Source of the DNA: an uncultured Collinsella sp.
GTDB taxonomy: Bacteria > Actinomycetota > Coriobacteriia > Coriobacteriales > Coriobacteriaceae
DNA: 9,837 bases
Assembly (NCBI GenBank): GCA_900552875.1
Contig: USCS01000045.1
Coordinates: forward strand, 1-9,837
Direction: 5' to 3'
Shown: in pieces, positions 1 through 6,446 of the stretch
Numbering within the stretch: the stretch's first letter is position 1
How the letters are laid out: every line of letters starts with the position of its first letter
Notes under the pieces: generated by a model
The model's database searches: none
What the model was told of the DNA's origin: nothing
Seen by the model: only the letters and a program-made list of their open reading frames with translations
Translations under genes and position numbers: made by a program

Positions 1-1237
1 GGTCTGCCGAGCCGTCGGGACGCAGCAGTACCTCGGCGGAGCGCAGGCGACCGTTGTAGTTGTAGCCCATGGAGTAGCCATGCGCGCCGGTGTCGTGGAT
101 CACGAGCAGGTCGCCCATGTCGATCTGCGGCAGCTTGCGGTCGATGGCGAACTTGTCGTTGTTCTCGCACAAGTTGCCCGTGATGTCGTACGTGTTCGTG
201 ACGGGGGCTGCGGTTTTATCAGGACCGTCCGGCTGACCCATCACCGTGATGTGGTGGTAAGCGCCATACATGGCGGGACGAATGAGGTCGACGGCACTGG
301 CGTCCACGCCGATATAGTCCTTGTAGATCTGCTTTTCGTGGATGGCCTTGGTGACCAGGCATCCGTAGGGGCCCATCATAAAGCGGCCCATCTCGGTGCA
401 GATCGCCACATCGCCCATGCCGGCGGGTACCAGAATCTCGTCGTAGGCCGCGTGTACGCCCTCGCCGATGGCGTGGATGTCGTTAGCCTGCTGTTCGGGC
501 AGGTAGGGGATGCCCACACCGCCGGACAGGTTGATAAAGGCGACATGCGCGCCCGTCTCGCGCTCCAGACGCACGGCAAGCTCAAAGAGGATGCGCGCGA
601 GCTTGGGGTAGTAGTCGTTGGTGACGGTGTTGCTGGCGAGGAAAGCGTGGATGCCAAAATGTTCGGCGCCTTTGGCCTTGAGCATGCGGAAGGCCTCAAA
701 GAGCTGCTCGGTGGTCATGCCGTACTTGGAATCGCCCGGGTTGTCCATGATGCCGTTGGAAAGCTGGAACAGGCCACCCGGGTTAAAACGGCAGCTGACC
801 GTTTTGGGAATCGGGCCGGCGACGCGCTCATAGAACTCAATGTGGCTGATGTCGTCAAAGTTGACGATGGCGCCCAGCTTGTCGGCAAGCGCAAAGTCGG
901 CCGCCGGCGTGTCGTTGGACGAGAACATAATGTCGTGGCCCGTAATGCCCAGCGAGCGGGCAATCATGAGCTCGGTGTAGCTTGAGCAATCACAGCCGCA
1001 GCCGTATTCGTTAAGGATGGAAATGAGTGCCGGGTTGGGATTGGCCTTGACGGCGAAGTACTCCTTAAAGCCCGGGTTCCACGCAAAGGCATCGCGTACC
1101 TCTTGCATATTGCGACGGATGCCCGCCTCGTCGTATAGATGAAACGGCGTGGGGAACTGCTCAACGATGTGCTCGAGCGTCTCCTTGTCCACAAACGGCT
1201 GCTTGGCCGCGTATGCCTCGTTGGGGGTCAATGCCAT
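1..1237 (-). CDS. lysA: Diaminopimelate decarboxylase, C-terminus cut by window edge
   Basis: PLP-dependent enzyme of the fold III (alanine racemase-like) group that decarboxylates meso-diaminopimelate to L-lysine, the last step of lysine synthesis in the cytoplasm. 412 residues are visible and the frame is open to the left edge. The N-terminal barrel shows YFAVKANPNP at about 60-69 with the PLP lysine K64, then CDCSS at 82-86, GIHAFLASNT at 195-204, the glycine-rich SGGVGIPY at 238-245 and EMGR at 282-285. The C-terminal part shows CENND at 357-361 (active-site cysteine) and HDTGAHGYSMGYNYNGR at 381-397. EMGR replaces the commoner EPGR, as in one known DapDC lineage. The ATG at 1237 has GAGG about 10 bases upstream. 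A lysine riboswitch lies in its leader, which strongly supports the substrate. The family is secure; the end of the gene is not seen. Confidence 0.95.
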   Translation of the reverse strand, partial: MALTPNEAYAAKQPFVDKETLEHIVEQFPTPFHLYDEAGIRRNMQEVRDAFAWNPGFKEYFAVKANPNPALISILNEYGCGCDCSSYTELMIARSLGITGHDIMFSSNDTPAADFALADKLGAIVNFDDISHIEFYERVAGPIPKTVSCRFNPGGLFQLSNGIMDNPGDSKYGMTTEQLFEAFRMLKAKGAEHFGIHAFLASNTVTNDYYPKLARILFELAVRLERETGAHVAFINLSGGVGIPYLPEQQANDIHAIGEGVHAAYDEILVPAGMGDVAICTEMGRFMMGPYGCLVTKAIHEKQIYKDYIGVDASAVDLIRPAMYGAYHHITVMGQPDGPDKTAAPVTNTYDITGNLCENNDKFAIDRKLPQIDMGDLLVIHDTGAHGYSMGYNYNGRLRSAEVLLRPDGSAD

Positions 1238-1306
1238 GTCCCGTAAACCTCGCTATCCAGACGGCGCCATCTGCGCATCGAATCCGCATAGCGTGGACCC
1301 AATGTC

Positions 1307-1468
1307 CGGATAGCGCTCCCGCATTGCTGCAGACAGTCCTGCGGGTGTTTCCCGCAGGCCCACCAGGCTGTTCGTGCCCGAAAAACCCAGTTCGGCGGGT
1401 TTCGCCTCCCCACGGGGTCAAAGTCTGCCGACTCGCCCGCGGATCATCGTGCCCGCGCCTCTATCAAA
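1307..1468 (-). promoter_or_regulatory. Lysine riboswitch (L box) in the lysA leader
   Basis: Read on the minus strand, this leader matches the lysine riboswitch core in order. A 5' P1 arm GATAG is followed directly by AGGCGCG and a GATGAT stretch. Next comes GGGGAGGCG followed by the conserved GCCGAA, then AGCCTGGTGGG. The P4 hairpin CCTGCGGG/CCCGCAGG (plus positions 1338-1345 and 1351-1358, loop of 5) is followed by ACTGTC, and GGGAG precedes the 3' P1 arm CTATC (1309-1313). These segments line up well with the Thermotoga and Bacillus examples as I remember them. No run of Ts follows the aptamer, so no intrinsic terminator is seen before lysA and control of translation is more likely. Binding of lysine should lower lysA expression, by analogy with the class. 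Confidence 0.92.
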
Positions 1469-1477
1469 GTGGTACAG

Positions 1478-1506
1478 ACCCTACCACGAAGCACTTTATC
1501 AAACAA
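1478..1506 (-). promoter_or_regulatory. Candidate promoter for the lysine riboswitch and lysA
   Basis: On the minus strand TTGTTT (plus 1501-1506) and TAGGGT (plus 1478-1483) are separated by 17 bases. Transcription would begin near 1471, a few bases before the P1 stem of the riboswitch. The -10 is poor, but the spacing and position fit. Confidence 0.42.
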
Positions 1507-1523
1507 GAGTATTTGTATATAAC
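1495..1523 (+). promoter_or_regulatory. Candidate promoter for the M20 amidohydrolase gene
   Basis: TTTATC (1495-1500), 17 bases, then TATAAC (1518-1523). The -10 is good and the -35 weak. It would give a leader of about 90 bases before the ATG at 1617 and would overlap the candidate divergent lysA promoter, so the two could interfere. TATGCT at 1542-1547 is an alternative -10 without a matching -35. Confidence 0.33.
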
Positions 1524-1616
1524 GTTTAAAAAATGCAGCGGTATGCTAGAAACATGCACACAACAATCCTGCGTCACAATAGATGACAACTGATGCGCTC
1601 CACGAAAGGACCCTCT

Positions 1617-2804
1617 ATGACCGAGCTCCAAGAACTCCGTCGCTATCGACGCGATCTCCATCGCATTCCGGAGCTCGATTTCGATCTTCCGCAAACCATT
1701 GCCTATATCGAGGACGTGCTGGCGCCGCTCGCCTGCGAGGTAGTTCATCCGTGTCCGAGTTGTGTCTGTGCGTTTTTCGATGCTGGCGTGGGCGCCTCGC
1801 ATGCTATGGCGATTCGTGCCGATATGGACGCGCTGCCCATCGAGGAGGCGACGGGCGCGGCTTTCGTCTCGATGCATCCCGGCAAGATGCATGCCTGTGG
1901 CCACGATGGGCATATGGCTATGGCACTTGCCGCTGCAACCAATGTGGACCGTACGATTCGCGAGCAGCCGGGTGCGCTTAAGCGCAACGTGCTCTTTGTG
2001 TTTCAGCCTGCCGAGGAAACGACCGGTGGCGCAAAGACGGTGTGCGAAAGCGGCGTGTTCGAGCGCTATGGTGTCGACCGCATCTTTGGGTTTCATGTTT
2101 GGCCCGACCTGCCCGCCGGTACGCTGGCGAGCTGTTCTGGCCCACTGTTGGCGCGCTCGAGCGAGACGCATATCCACATCCACGGAGCGAGCATCCATAT
2201 CGCCAAGACCTACGGCGTGCCGGTCGAGGAGTCGCACGATGCGGCCCTGGCGGCAGCGAAGTTTTTGGTTGCCGAGCGCGAGCTGATGGACGGGCTGGGC
2301 GACGATGAGCCCTGCATCGGTAAGTTCGGCTTGCTGCAGGCCGGTACGGTCTGCAATGCGGTGGCGGGGGAGGCGCACGTCGCCGGCAGCCTGCGTGTAT
2401 TTACGGACGATATGTTCGACCGTGCGCGCGAAGGCGTACGCCGCGTGCTGGACGAGGCCTGTGCCGCGACGGGCTGCACGTATGACCTGGACTTTGCCGA
2501 AGGGTACCCGCCGGTCGACAACGATCCTGACCTGTTTGCCCGCATTGCGCCCGTCCTGCCCGAGTTGCAGCTCGTTGACGAGCCGTTGCTGATTGCCGAG
2601 GATTTCGCCTTCTATCAGCGTCATCTGCCGGGGGTGTTTTTCTTGCTGGGGACGGGCGTACCAGCCGGGCAAGACAACCCAAGTGACGCCGAGGGCTGTC
2701 CCGCTTACGCGACAAACGCCCTGCACACCGATACCATGCTCTTTGACGAGGAAATCCTGCTCAAAGGCCTCGACGTCTACAAACAATTACTTACGCTCGA
2801 TTAG
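1617..2804 (+). CDS. M20D-family amidohydrolase, possible N-acetyl-diaminopimelate deacetylase
   Basis: Metal-dependent cytoplasmic peptidase-fold enzyme that removes an acyl group from an amino acid. The 395 residues are of normal family length. Visible are RRDLHRIPEL at 11-20, MAIRADMDALPIEE at 64-77, the metal-binding HACGHDGH at 92-99 (C94, H96), FQPAEETTGGA at 129-139 with the paired glutamates E133 and E134, H160, IAEDF at 326-330 and the distal ligand H370, so all expected catalytic and metal positions are present. I chose the ATG at 1617 because GAAAGGA lies 6 bases upstream; an in-frame ATG at 1593 lacks a good ribosome site. M20D includes hippurate and indole-acetyl-amino-acid hydrolases and the deacetylase of the acetylated DAP pathway. 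The divergent lysA favours the last, but by position only. Confidence 0.9.
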   Translation: MTELQELRRYRRDLHRIPELDFDLPQTIAYIEDVLAPLACEVVHPCPSCVCAFFDAGVGASHAMAIRADMDALPIEEATGAAFVSMHPGKMHACGHDGHMAMALAAATNVDRTIREQPGALKRNVLFVFQPAEETTGGAKTVCESGVFERYGVDRIFGFHVWPDLPAGTLASCSGPLLARSSETHIHIHGASIHIAKTYGVPVEESHDAALAAAKFLVAERELMDGLGDDEPCIGKFGLLQAGTVCNAVAGEAHVAGSLRVFTDDMFDRAREGVRRVLDEACAATGCTYDLDFAEGYPPVDNDPDLFARIAPVLPELQLVDEPLLIAEDFAFYQRHLPGVFFLLGTGVPAGQDNPSDAEGCPAYATNALHTDTMLFDEEILLKGLDVYKQLLTLD

Positions 2805-2846
2805 GTCCCTGTGTCAGTTACTCAGAATATACGAACAAATGTACGC

Positions 2847-2852
2847 TATAAT
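2847..2852 (+). promoter_or_regulatory. Perfect -10 box (TATAAT) ahead of the HigA-type gene
   Basis: A consensus TATAAT lies 48 bases before the preferred ATG at 2901. No convincing -35 is found at 16-18 bases, so activity may depend on an activator or on flanking bases. A transcript from here would begin near 2859, after the possible starts at 2811 (GTG) and 2853 (ATG), which supports 2901 as the start. Confidence 0.5.
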
Positions 2853-2900
2853 ATGAGCGCTATCGGGTTTGCTTTGAGTAGAGACAGGGGATGGCTTGGA

Positions 2901-3242
2901 ATGTTGAAATCGTCGATTACCACAAATGAGGAGGCTGCGGGCGGCCTGCTGTCGCTGGTAACTCCAGGGGAGCTTCTTAAGGAGGAGTTTCTTGTCCCCA
3001 TGGGCATTTCCCAATATCGTCTTGCAAAGGAGACCGGGATTCCGGCTCAGCGCATCGGGCAGATTGTTTTGGGCAAGCGCCGTGTGACGGCTGACACCGA
3101 TCTTTGTCTTTGCCGCTACTTTGGTCTGACGGATGGCTATTGGCTTCGCGCTCAGATGGCATTTGACCTTGAAGCCGAGAAAAGAAGAATCGAGCCGGGG
3201 CTCGACAGGATCGTTCCTGTCCAGCGGGCTATCGCAATGTAG
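2901..3242 (+). CDS. HigA-family XRE-type antitoxin or transcriptional regulator
   Basis: DNA-binding helix-turn-helix protein of the HigA (addiction module antitoxin) family. From 2901 it has 113 residues, near the usual 95-110. The typical signature runs from TPGELLKEEFLVPMGISQYR (21-40), through the recognition helix region IPAQRIGQIVLGKR (47-60) and VTADTDLCL (62-70), to RYFGLTDGYWLRAQMAFDLE (72-91). HigA proteins bind the promoter of their own operon and neutralise a RelE-like HigB toxin, normally encoded just upstream. Here the upstream gene is the M20 hydrolase and the 96-base gap has no room for a toxin, so it is an orphan antitoxin or a solitary regulator. The start rests on AGGGG 10 bases before the ATG and the TATAAT at 2847; a longer form from GTG 2811 is possible but has no ribosome site. 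Confidence 0.88.
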   Translation: MLKSSITTNEEAAGGLLSLVTPGELLKEEFLVPMGISQYRLAKETGIPAQRIGQIVLGKRRVTADTDLCLCRYFGLTDGYWLRAQMAFDLEAEKRRIEPGLDRIVPVQRAIAM

Positions 3243-3268
3243 ATCACGAGGGCACGGGGAATAGGGCA

Positions 3269-3595
3269 ATGAACAAACAACGCCGGCCAACTGCCGTGTA
3301 TAGTCCGGGTGGGTGCGGATGTGGCTTGTTGCTGCTTCCGGTTGTTGTTGTGAGCATTGGCGTGATGTTTGCGCTTGCTGGGGTGGCCGCGGCGGCGCTC
3401 GTGCTGCTAATTGTGGCCATTGGCGTGACAATCTGGCTCTATCGCTGCCGCGAGCAGCGTCGTGCCGACGGCAAGTCTAATGTCGGATGGATTATCTTTC
3501 TCGTCATTGCCTACCTATTGAGCATCAACTATCTGGTGTTCTTTGTTTTGCTGATGATTGGCACCTTTACCGGAGAGCCCGTCACGGTGGGATAG
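3269..3595 (+). CDS. Small membrane protein of unknown function
   Basis: 108 residues with no family I recognise. The start has purine-rich GGGGAATAGGG upstream. The first 18 residues are short and basic with two cysteines (GGCGCG at 14-19). Then follow a long hydrophobic stretch, about 19-58, long enough for two membrane helices, a basic loop CREQRRADGKSN (60-71), and a third helix at about 74-99 (WIIFLVIAYLLSINYLVFF and on). The tail is 8-9 residues. Three helices, or a hairpin plus one, are likely. It lies 26 bases after the HigA-type gene on the same strand, so the two may be cotranscribed, and an intrinsic terminator follows 38 bases after its stop. No function can be inferred. Confidence 0.75.
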   Translation: MNKQRRPTAVYSPGGCGCGLLLLPVVVVSIGVMFALAGVAAAALVLLIVAIGVTIWLYRCREQRRADGKSNVGWIIFLVIAYLLSINYLVFFVLLMIGTFTGEPVTVG

Positions 3596-3633
3596 GTTTT
3601 GCCTGAGTCGGGCGGGTACGCTGTCGATCGATG

Positions 3634-3677
3634 GCCCCGGGATGACCTCTGATTCAAGTCACCGGGGCTCAATTTTT
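3634..3677 (+). terminator. Intrinsic terminator after the membrane protein gene
   Basis: The stem GCCCCGG (3634-3640) pairs with CCGGGGC (3662-3668). After a GA bulge it continues with TGA (3643-3645) against TCA (3659-3661), around a 13-base loop. TTTTT follows at 3673-3677. It closes the unit of HigA-type gene plus membrane protein. Confidence 0.8.
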
Positions 3678-3742
3678 ACCCATTTGCAGTCTCCATGGCA
3701 GAATAGGCGGCGACCGACACCCGCGAGTGGCTTGGCATTAGA

Positions 3743-3755
3743 CTGTTGTCAACAG
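3743..3755. repeat. Short inverted repeat upstream of the 197-residue gene
   Basis: CTGTTG and CAACAG flank a single T, 53 bases before the ATG at 3808. The symmetry could mark an operator, but I see no matching -35/-10 pair around it. The rest of 3678-3807 shows nothing I can name. Confidence 0.3.
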
Positions 3756-3807
3756 CCGAGATCGCCCTCGCGCATCAGGCTGACGAGCCCCGGCAGTAAG
3801 GAGCGCC

Positions 3808-4401
3808 ATGAGCCGAATCATCGACGTCGCAGGAACCAAGCTTTCGATCCCGGAGGGATACCTGCCCATGCAGCCCATGCCCGACGACCCTCCCGGATCC
3901 CTGCCTTTGGGCATGGAGGGGCCGTCCGCCATGTGCTTCCTCATGGTCTTCCCCATCCCGCACGAGCAAGCCATGCCCTATGACGATCCCGACGAGGTGA
4001 TCGAGGGCATCCACTGCTCCCTCGCGCAAGACCAGGGGCTCGTCGAGGTCAACACCCCCGCGACCGCCAAGGGAAAACGGGTCATTTACAGCGTGGTCAA
4101 GACCGCCGTGCAGCCCGCGGGCACCCAGTACGCGCTCACGCTCAACCTCGAGTGCCCGGTGCACGACCTCTGCATCCAGGGCTTCTTCGATGAGGCCGGG
4201 GCGACGGGCATGCGCGATGCCGCCGTCTTCTCTATGACGGGCGCGTCTCCCGACGATTGGCGGCGCGACCCCTACGACCGCGCCATCACCGATGGGTACC
4301 TGATGAATCGCTCCGAGCTTCCGGAGTACGACCCGGCGTTTCCCGACCACCCGCTGAGCCTGCTCCGCTCGCTCGTGTGCGAGCTCGTCGAGAGCAACTA
4401 G
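3808..4401 (+). CDS. Protein of unknown function, 197 residues
   Basis: I do not recognise the family. The start is well supported by TAAGGAG 4 bases before the ATG, and G/C-rich third positions (runs of CTC, GAC, GCC) fit a real coding frame. There is no signal peptide or membrane segment, so it should be cytoplasmic. The opening is a short strand-like segment (IIDVAGTKLSIPEGYLP, 4-20), followed by a proline-rich stretch (21-37). The central part alternates strand and turn (GKRVIYSVVKT, about 88-98; YALTLNLE, 107-114). It is acidic overall, with an Asp/Tyr-rich stretch around 154-166. The strand-rich plan recalls small PsbP/Mog1-like or secretion-associated proteins, but that is only an impression. 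It stands alone between a terminator and a convergent pseudogene. Confidence 0.75.
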   Translation: MSRIIDVAGTKLSIPEGYLPMQPMPDDPPGSLPLGMEGPSAMCFLMVFPIPHEQAMPYDDPDEVIEGIHCSLAQDQGLVEVNTPATAKGKRVIYSVVKTAVQPAGTQYALTLNLECPVHDLCIQGFFDEAGATGMRDAAVFSMTGASPDDWRRDPYDRAITDGYLMNRSELPEYDPAFPDHPLSLLRSLVCELVESN

Positions 4402-5030
4402 GAGGCCGACGGCGGGTCGAGCTCGTTGGCGCTGTCTGCGGCCTCGGGGCTCGGTTGCGGGCGGCTGGCGGCTCTCCGGTGCGGAAGGGCTACGAGCCTG
4501 ATTGCGTTGGGGTATCGCTTAAGGAATGTGGACATGCCACCTTGCGACTTGGTAGTGCCGCTTTTCACCTCAATGGCGACCGTCTTAGATTGATCGCTAC
4601 AGACGAAATCGACTCCGTCCTGCCCGTCTCTCCACCATTGAACCGAAAAGCCCTCTTCGGGGGCTCGGGTCAGCAGGTATGCGCCGATGGCGCTCTCGAC
4701 GAGATGGCCTCGCAGCGCACTATCCTGAAGGAGGAGATCATTAGGACGGTTTGCCGTTGCTGTAATCAGCGAGATGTCGTAGGCCATGAAGCGCGGCGAC
4801 GAGCGGCGTTGCTGGAGCACGTTGGGGCTGTACTTAGACAGGCCGCATAAAACGCCAGCTTTTCCAAGGATGTCGAGATAGTGGGCGACGGTTGTCGTGT
4901 TCCCTGTTCCTTGGAGCTGGTCTACGAGTTTCGCGTAAGAGACCTCCTGCGCCGAATACTGGGTACCTGGTTTGCGCGTGTTTGCGCTGGTACACAGCTG
5001 CCCTCCTGATGTATGAGGATGGTATACGGC
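4398..5030 (-). pseudogene. 3' remnant of an AAA ATPase with DUF4143 C-terminal domain
   Basis: The frame is open from just after a TAA at 5031-5033 to the stop at 4398-4400. Recognisable family sequence starts near 4965 with TQYSAQEVSYAKLVDQLQ, then GNTTTVAHYLDILGKAGVL, a KYSPN stretch, SSPRFMAYDISLITA, GHLVESAIGAYLL, the nuclease-like strand WWRDGQDGVDFVC and AIEVKSGTTKSQGGMSTF. These are hallmarks of the DUF4143 C-terminal half. The N-terminal P-loop ATPase half, roughly 200 of about 400 residues, is missing, and residues coded above 4965 do not resemble the family. No proper start lies ahead of the homologous part; a GTG at 4820 would remove half of the domain. The remaining part shows no internal stop, so the 5' loss looks recent. 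It ends in a low-complexity tail rich in Pro, Ala and Ser. Confidence 0.8.
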
Positions 5031-5045
5031 TTATTGAGTGAAACG

Positions 5046-5083
5046 AACTATGGCCAGGTAGTGTGTACTGCCTGGCCATAGTT
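5046..5083. repeat. 17-bp inverted repeat (hairpin) at the junction of two gene remnants
   Basis: AACTATGGCCAGG (5046-5058) pairs perfectly with CCTGGCCATAGTT (5071-5083). After a T-G wobble, AGT (5060-5062) pairs with ACT (5067-5069) around a GTGT loop. On the minus strand it is followed by a weak T-rich stretch (CGTTTC), so it may be the old terminator of the XRE-type remnant that ends just before it. On the plus strand no T run follows. Confidence 0.75.
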
Positions 5084-5099
5084 GTGATAGTGCGAGAGA

Positions 5100-5445
5100 T
5101 GCTTGGCTGTTCGGCTTCCTGCTTGCGAAGGATGATGGCCTCGACGCCGTACGCCAGGTCGAAGTCGTCCTTTTCCAGATAGTCGAACGCGTTGAGCTTC
5201 ATGCCGTTGGCGATGAACAGTGCGACGGCTACGGCAACCATAACCAGCAAGATGGCGGCGCCTGCACCGCCGGCGGTGTCCTCTGAGACTTCAAGCAGGG
5301 CAGGCCGTTGCGTACGGAGAGGCTTGCCGCTTCGGCCATGCTGCCCATAACCATCGTGGGGAGGGGGAGGCGATGCACAGCCCGACACCGACGGCAATGG
5401 GCGGTGCGCACGTTTGGACGGTATCCAGAAACGTCTGCGCCTGTC
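5100..5445 (-). pseudogene. Remnant of an XRE-type regulator's C-terminal membrane domain
   Basis: Three minus-strand frames give parts that join into one membrane-domain protein. They are AQTFLDTVQTCAPPIAVGVG with LCIASP (from about 5445), TMVMGSMAEAASLSVRNGLP (about 5345 to 5302), and VSEDTAGGAGAAILLVMVAV through AVALFIANGMKLNAF to DYLEKDDFDLAYGVEAI with a KQEAE end (about 5290 to 5107). I read this as the C-terminal half of the HTH-plus-membrane regulators common in Firmicutes and Coriobacteriia. At least two frameshifts are needed, the first in a C-rich run near 5360. The HTH half is missing, replaced by transposase-like sequence near 5455. The assignment rests on motif memory; the composite origin and frame breaks are visible directly. 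Confidence 0.55.
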
Positions 5446-5454
5446 TCGCCGCGG

Positions 5455-5545
5455 CCCTCGCCGGCGAATTCCGCGCCGTTGTCGGTGAGCATGGCGCGGA
5501 ACACGCAGCGCATCCCGTCGGCAGCAATGTGCTTACGGGCCTCCA
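5455..5545 (-). mobile_element. Scrap of a DDE transposase, IS30-like
   Basis: On the minus strand about 28 residues read AADGMRCVFRAMLTDNGAEF followed by AGEG. LTDNGxEF with a preceding FR(A/S)M is the second catalytic-aspartate block of IS30-type DDE transposases. Nothing else of the element (N-terminal HTH, first Asp, final Glu, terminal repeats) is evident, so only a fragment survives. Confidence 0.5.
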
Positions 5546-5679
5546 CCGATCTACGTGCTTCATCATGTCGGCTTTGAGCTTTGCCTCCTCGTTCCATTTC
5601 ATGTGATTGTCGTAGCTCCCGGAGCATTCGACCACATACCTCTAGGATGCACTCGATGTCTTCTGGCGTCGGTTGCCTC
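5546..5679 (-). other. Unassigned non-coding or decayed segment downstream of the RHH-YfbU gene
   Basis: One minus-strand frame has a short amphipathic peptide (TPEDIECILEVCGRMLREL) and another has MKWNEEAKLKADMMKHVDRW. Both look protein-like, but neither has a full-length frame, a start or a ribosome site. It may be further decayed mobile-element or regulator sequence. No terminator for the YfbU gene is evident. Confidence 0.3.
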
Positions 5680-6396
5680 CTAGTAGCCCGAGTCGTAACG
5701 CTGGGCGGCAACGACCTTCTTAATCTCCTCGAGGCTGAGGAACATGTCTCCGAGCATGTGCTTTCGCCAGAAAGGTTTGAAGCATCGCAGCATTCGGCGG
5801 TACGCCTCGAGTCGGGGGCCGTGTGAGTTGCCGCCATCCGAATACTTCCTCAAAGGTTCCGCGAGCTCCTCGTAGCGCCCATCCGCAAAGAGGTATTTCA
5901 TGTATCCGGCGAGTCGGCCCTCCTCCATGTCGTTGTAATCGAAGCCCTGAGGAGATATGTCACGCTCGTTCACCTCGGTCCTCTCCTCTTCCGGTAGGTC
6001 CTCGTAGGACGCTCTGAGAACGCGGAACATATCGAGGATGTCGTACAGCTCCTCGCAACGAGCGTTGGGAATCTCCGGCAGAAGGGCTGCGAAGACCTCA
6101 GGGTACTCGCGCACGTAGCCCTTCTCGAAGATCTCCGCGTTGCGCTCATAGTACTCGGTATCGTTCTTGTTCTCAGCAAGGGCAGCGAGGATGAGCTCCT
6201 GGTTGCGGAGGATGAGGCGGTTGACCGGCCCGATTGTCAGGGGGGCCATCTCCTCGGGGTAATCAGGGCGGGGGTTACCCACTATTGACCCGAGTGCCTC
6301 GGTGACCACCCCCGAGATGGTGTTGCCGGATTCCTGCGCCAACCCTTCAAGCTTGGTCTTGAGATCATCGCTGACCCGGATCGAAATGGTTGCCAT
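5680..6396 (-). CDS. Ribbon-helix-helix protein fused to a YfbU domain
   Basis: 238 residues. Residues 1-40 (MATISIRVSDDLKTKLEGLA and on) form a ribbon-helix-helix DNA-binding domain. Residues about 53-232 match the YfbU family: LILRNQELILAAL (61-73), YYERNAEIFEKGY (82-94), CEELYDILDMFRVLRASYED (114-133), ISPQGFDYN (147-155), EGRLAGYMKYLF (159-170), EAYRRMLRCF (197-206) and SLEEIKKVV (221-229). E. coli YfbU has about 164 residues and no RHH part, so this is the fused form. YfbU's function is poorly known. The start is certain: AAGGAGG sits 7 bases before the ATG, with a good promoter and a repeat element upstream. RHH proteins usually bind as dimers to repeats in their own promoter, so self-repression is likely. 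The gene is intact although both flanks are decayed, suggesting selection or recent arrival. Confidence 0.9.
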   Translation of the reverse strand: MATISIRVSDDLKTKLEGLAQESGNTISGVVTEALGSIVGNPRPDYPEEMAPLTIGPVNRLILRNQELILAALAENKNDTEYYERNAEIFEKGYVREYPEVFAALLPEIPNARCEELYDILDMFRVLRASYEDLPEEERTEVNERDISPQGFDYNDMEEGRLAGYMKYLFADGRYEELAEPLRKYSDGGNSHGPRLEAYRRMLRCFKPFWRKHMLGDMFLSLEEIKKVVAAQRYDSGY

Positions 6397-6420
6397 CTGT
6401 ATACCTCCTTAAAGGTGTTC

Positions 6421-6446
6421 TACTGTCATGTCTTACTGTATGACAC
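6421..6446. promoter_or_regulatory. Probable RHH operator over the -10 and start of the YfbU promoter
   Basis: TACTGT occurs at 6421-6426 and again at 6434-6439, 13 bases apart. TGTCAT (6424-6429) and ATGACA (6440-6445) form an inverted repeat centred between them. RHH dimers commonly read such 4-6 base repeats, and the element covers the -10 and transcription start, as a self-repressor site would. Confidence 0.5.

Noticed and set aside
80..985. Long plus-strand open frame of about 300 codons
   Set aside because: It lies opposite lysA, whose product has clear catalytic motifs; the frame is a GC-rich shadow with no family features.
1464..2786. Minus-strand open frame of 440 codons
   Set aside because: It is antisense to the M20 amidohydrolase, has low-complexity Arg/His-rich content and no ribosome site.
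2811..2900. GTG 2811 or ATG 2853 as start of the HigA-type gene
   Set aside because: Neither has a ribosome site, both precede the likely transcription start, and the added residues are not family-like.
3775..4350. Minus-strand frame of 191 codons
   Set aside because: It is antisense to the 197-residue gene, which has the better ribosome site and codon use; the His/Gly/Arg-rich translation is typical of a shadow.
4834..5397. A single minus-strand gene of 187 codons
   Set aside because: Only its middle part belongs to the XRE-type membrane domain; both ends run through unrelated sequence, the hairpin and the wrong frame of the ATPase remnant.
5229..5837. A 202-codon minus-strand gene
   Set aside because: Its first part is the wrong frame of the YfbU gene and its last part the wrong frame of the membrane-domain remnant; only the short TDNGAEF region looks genuine.
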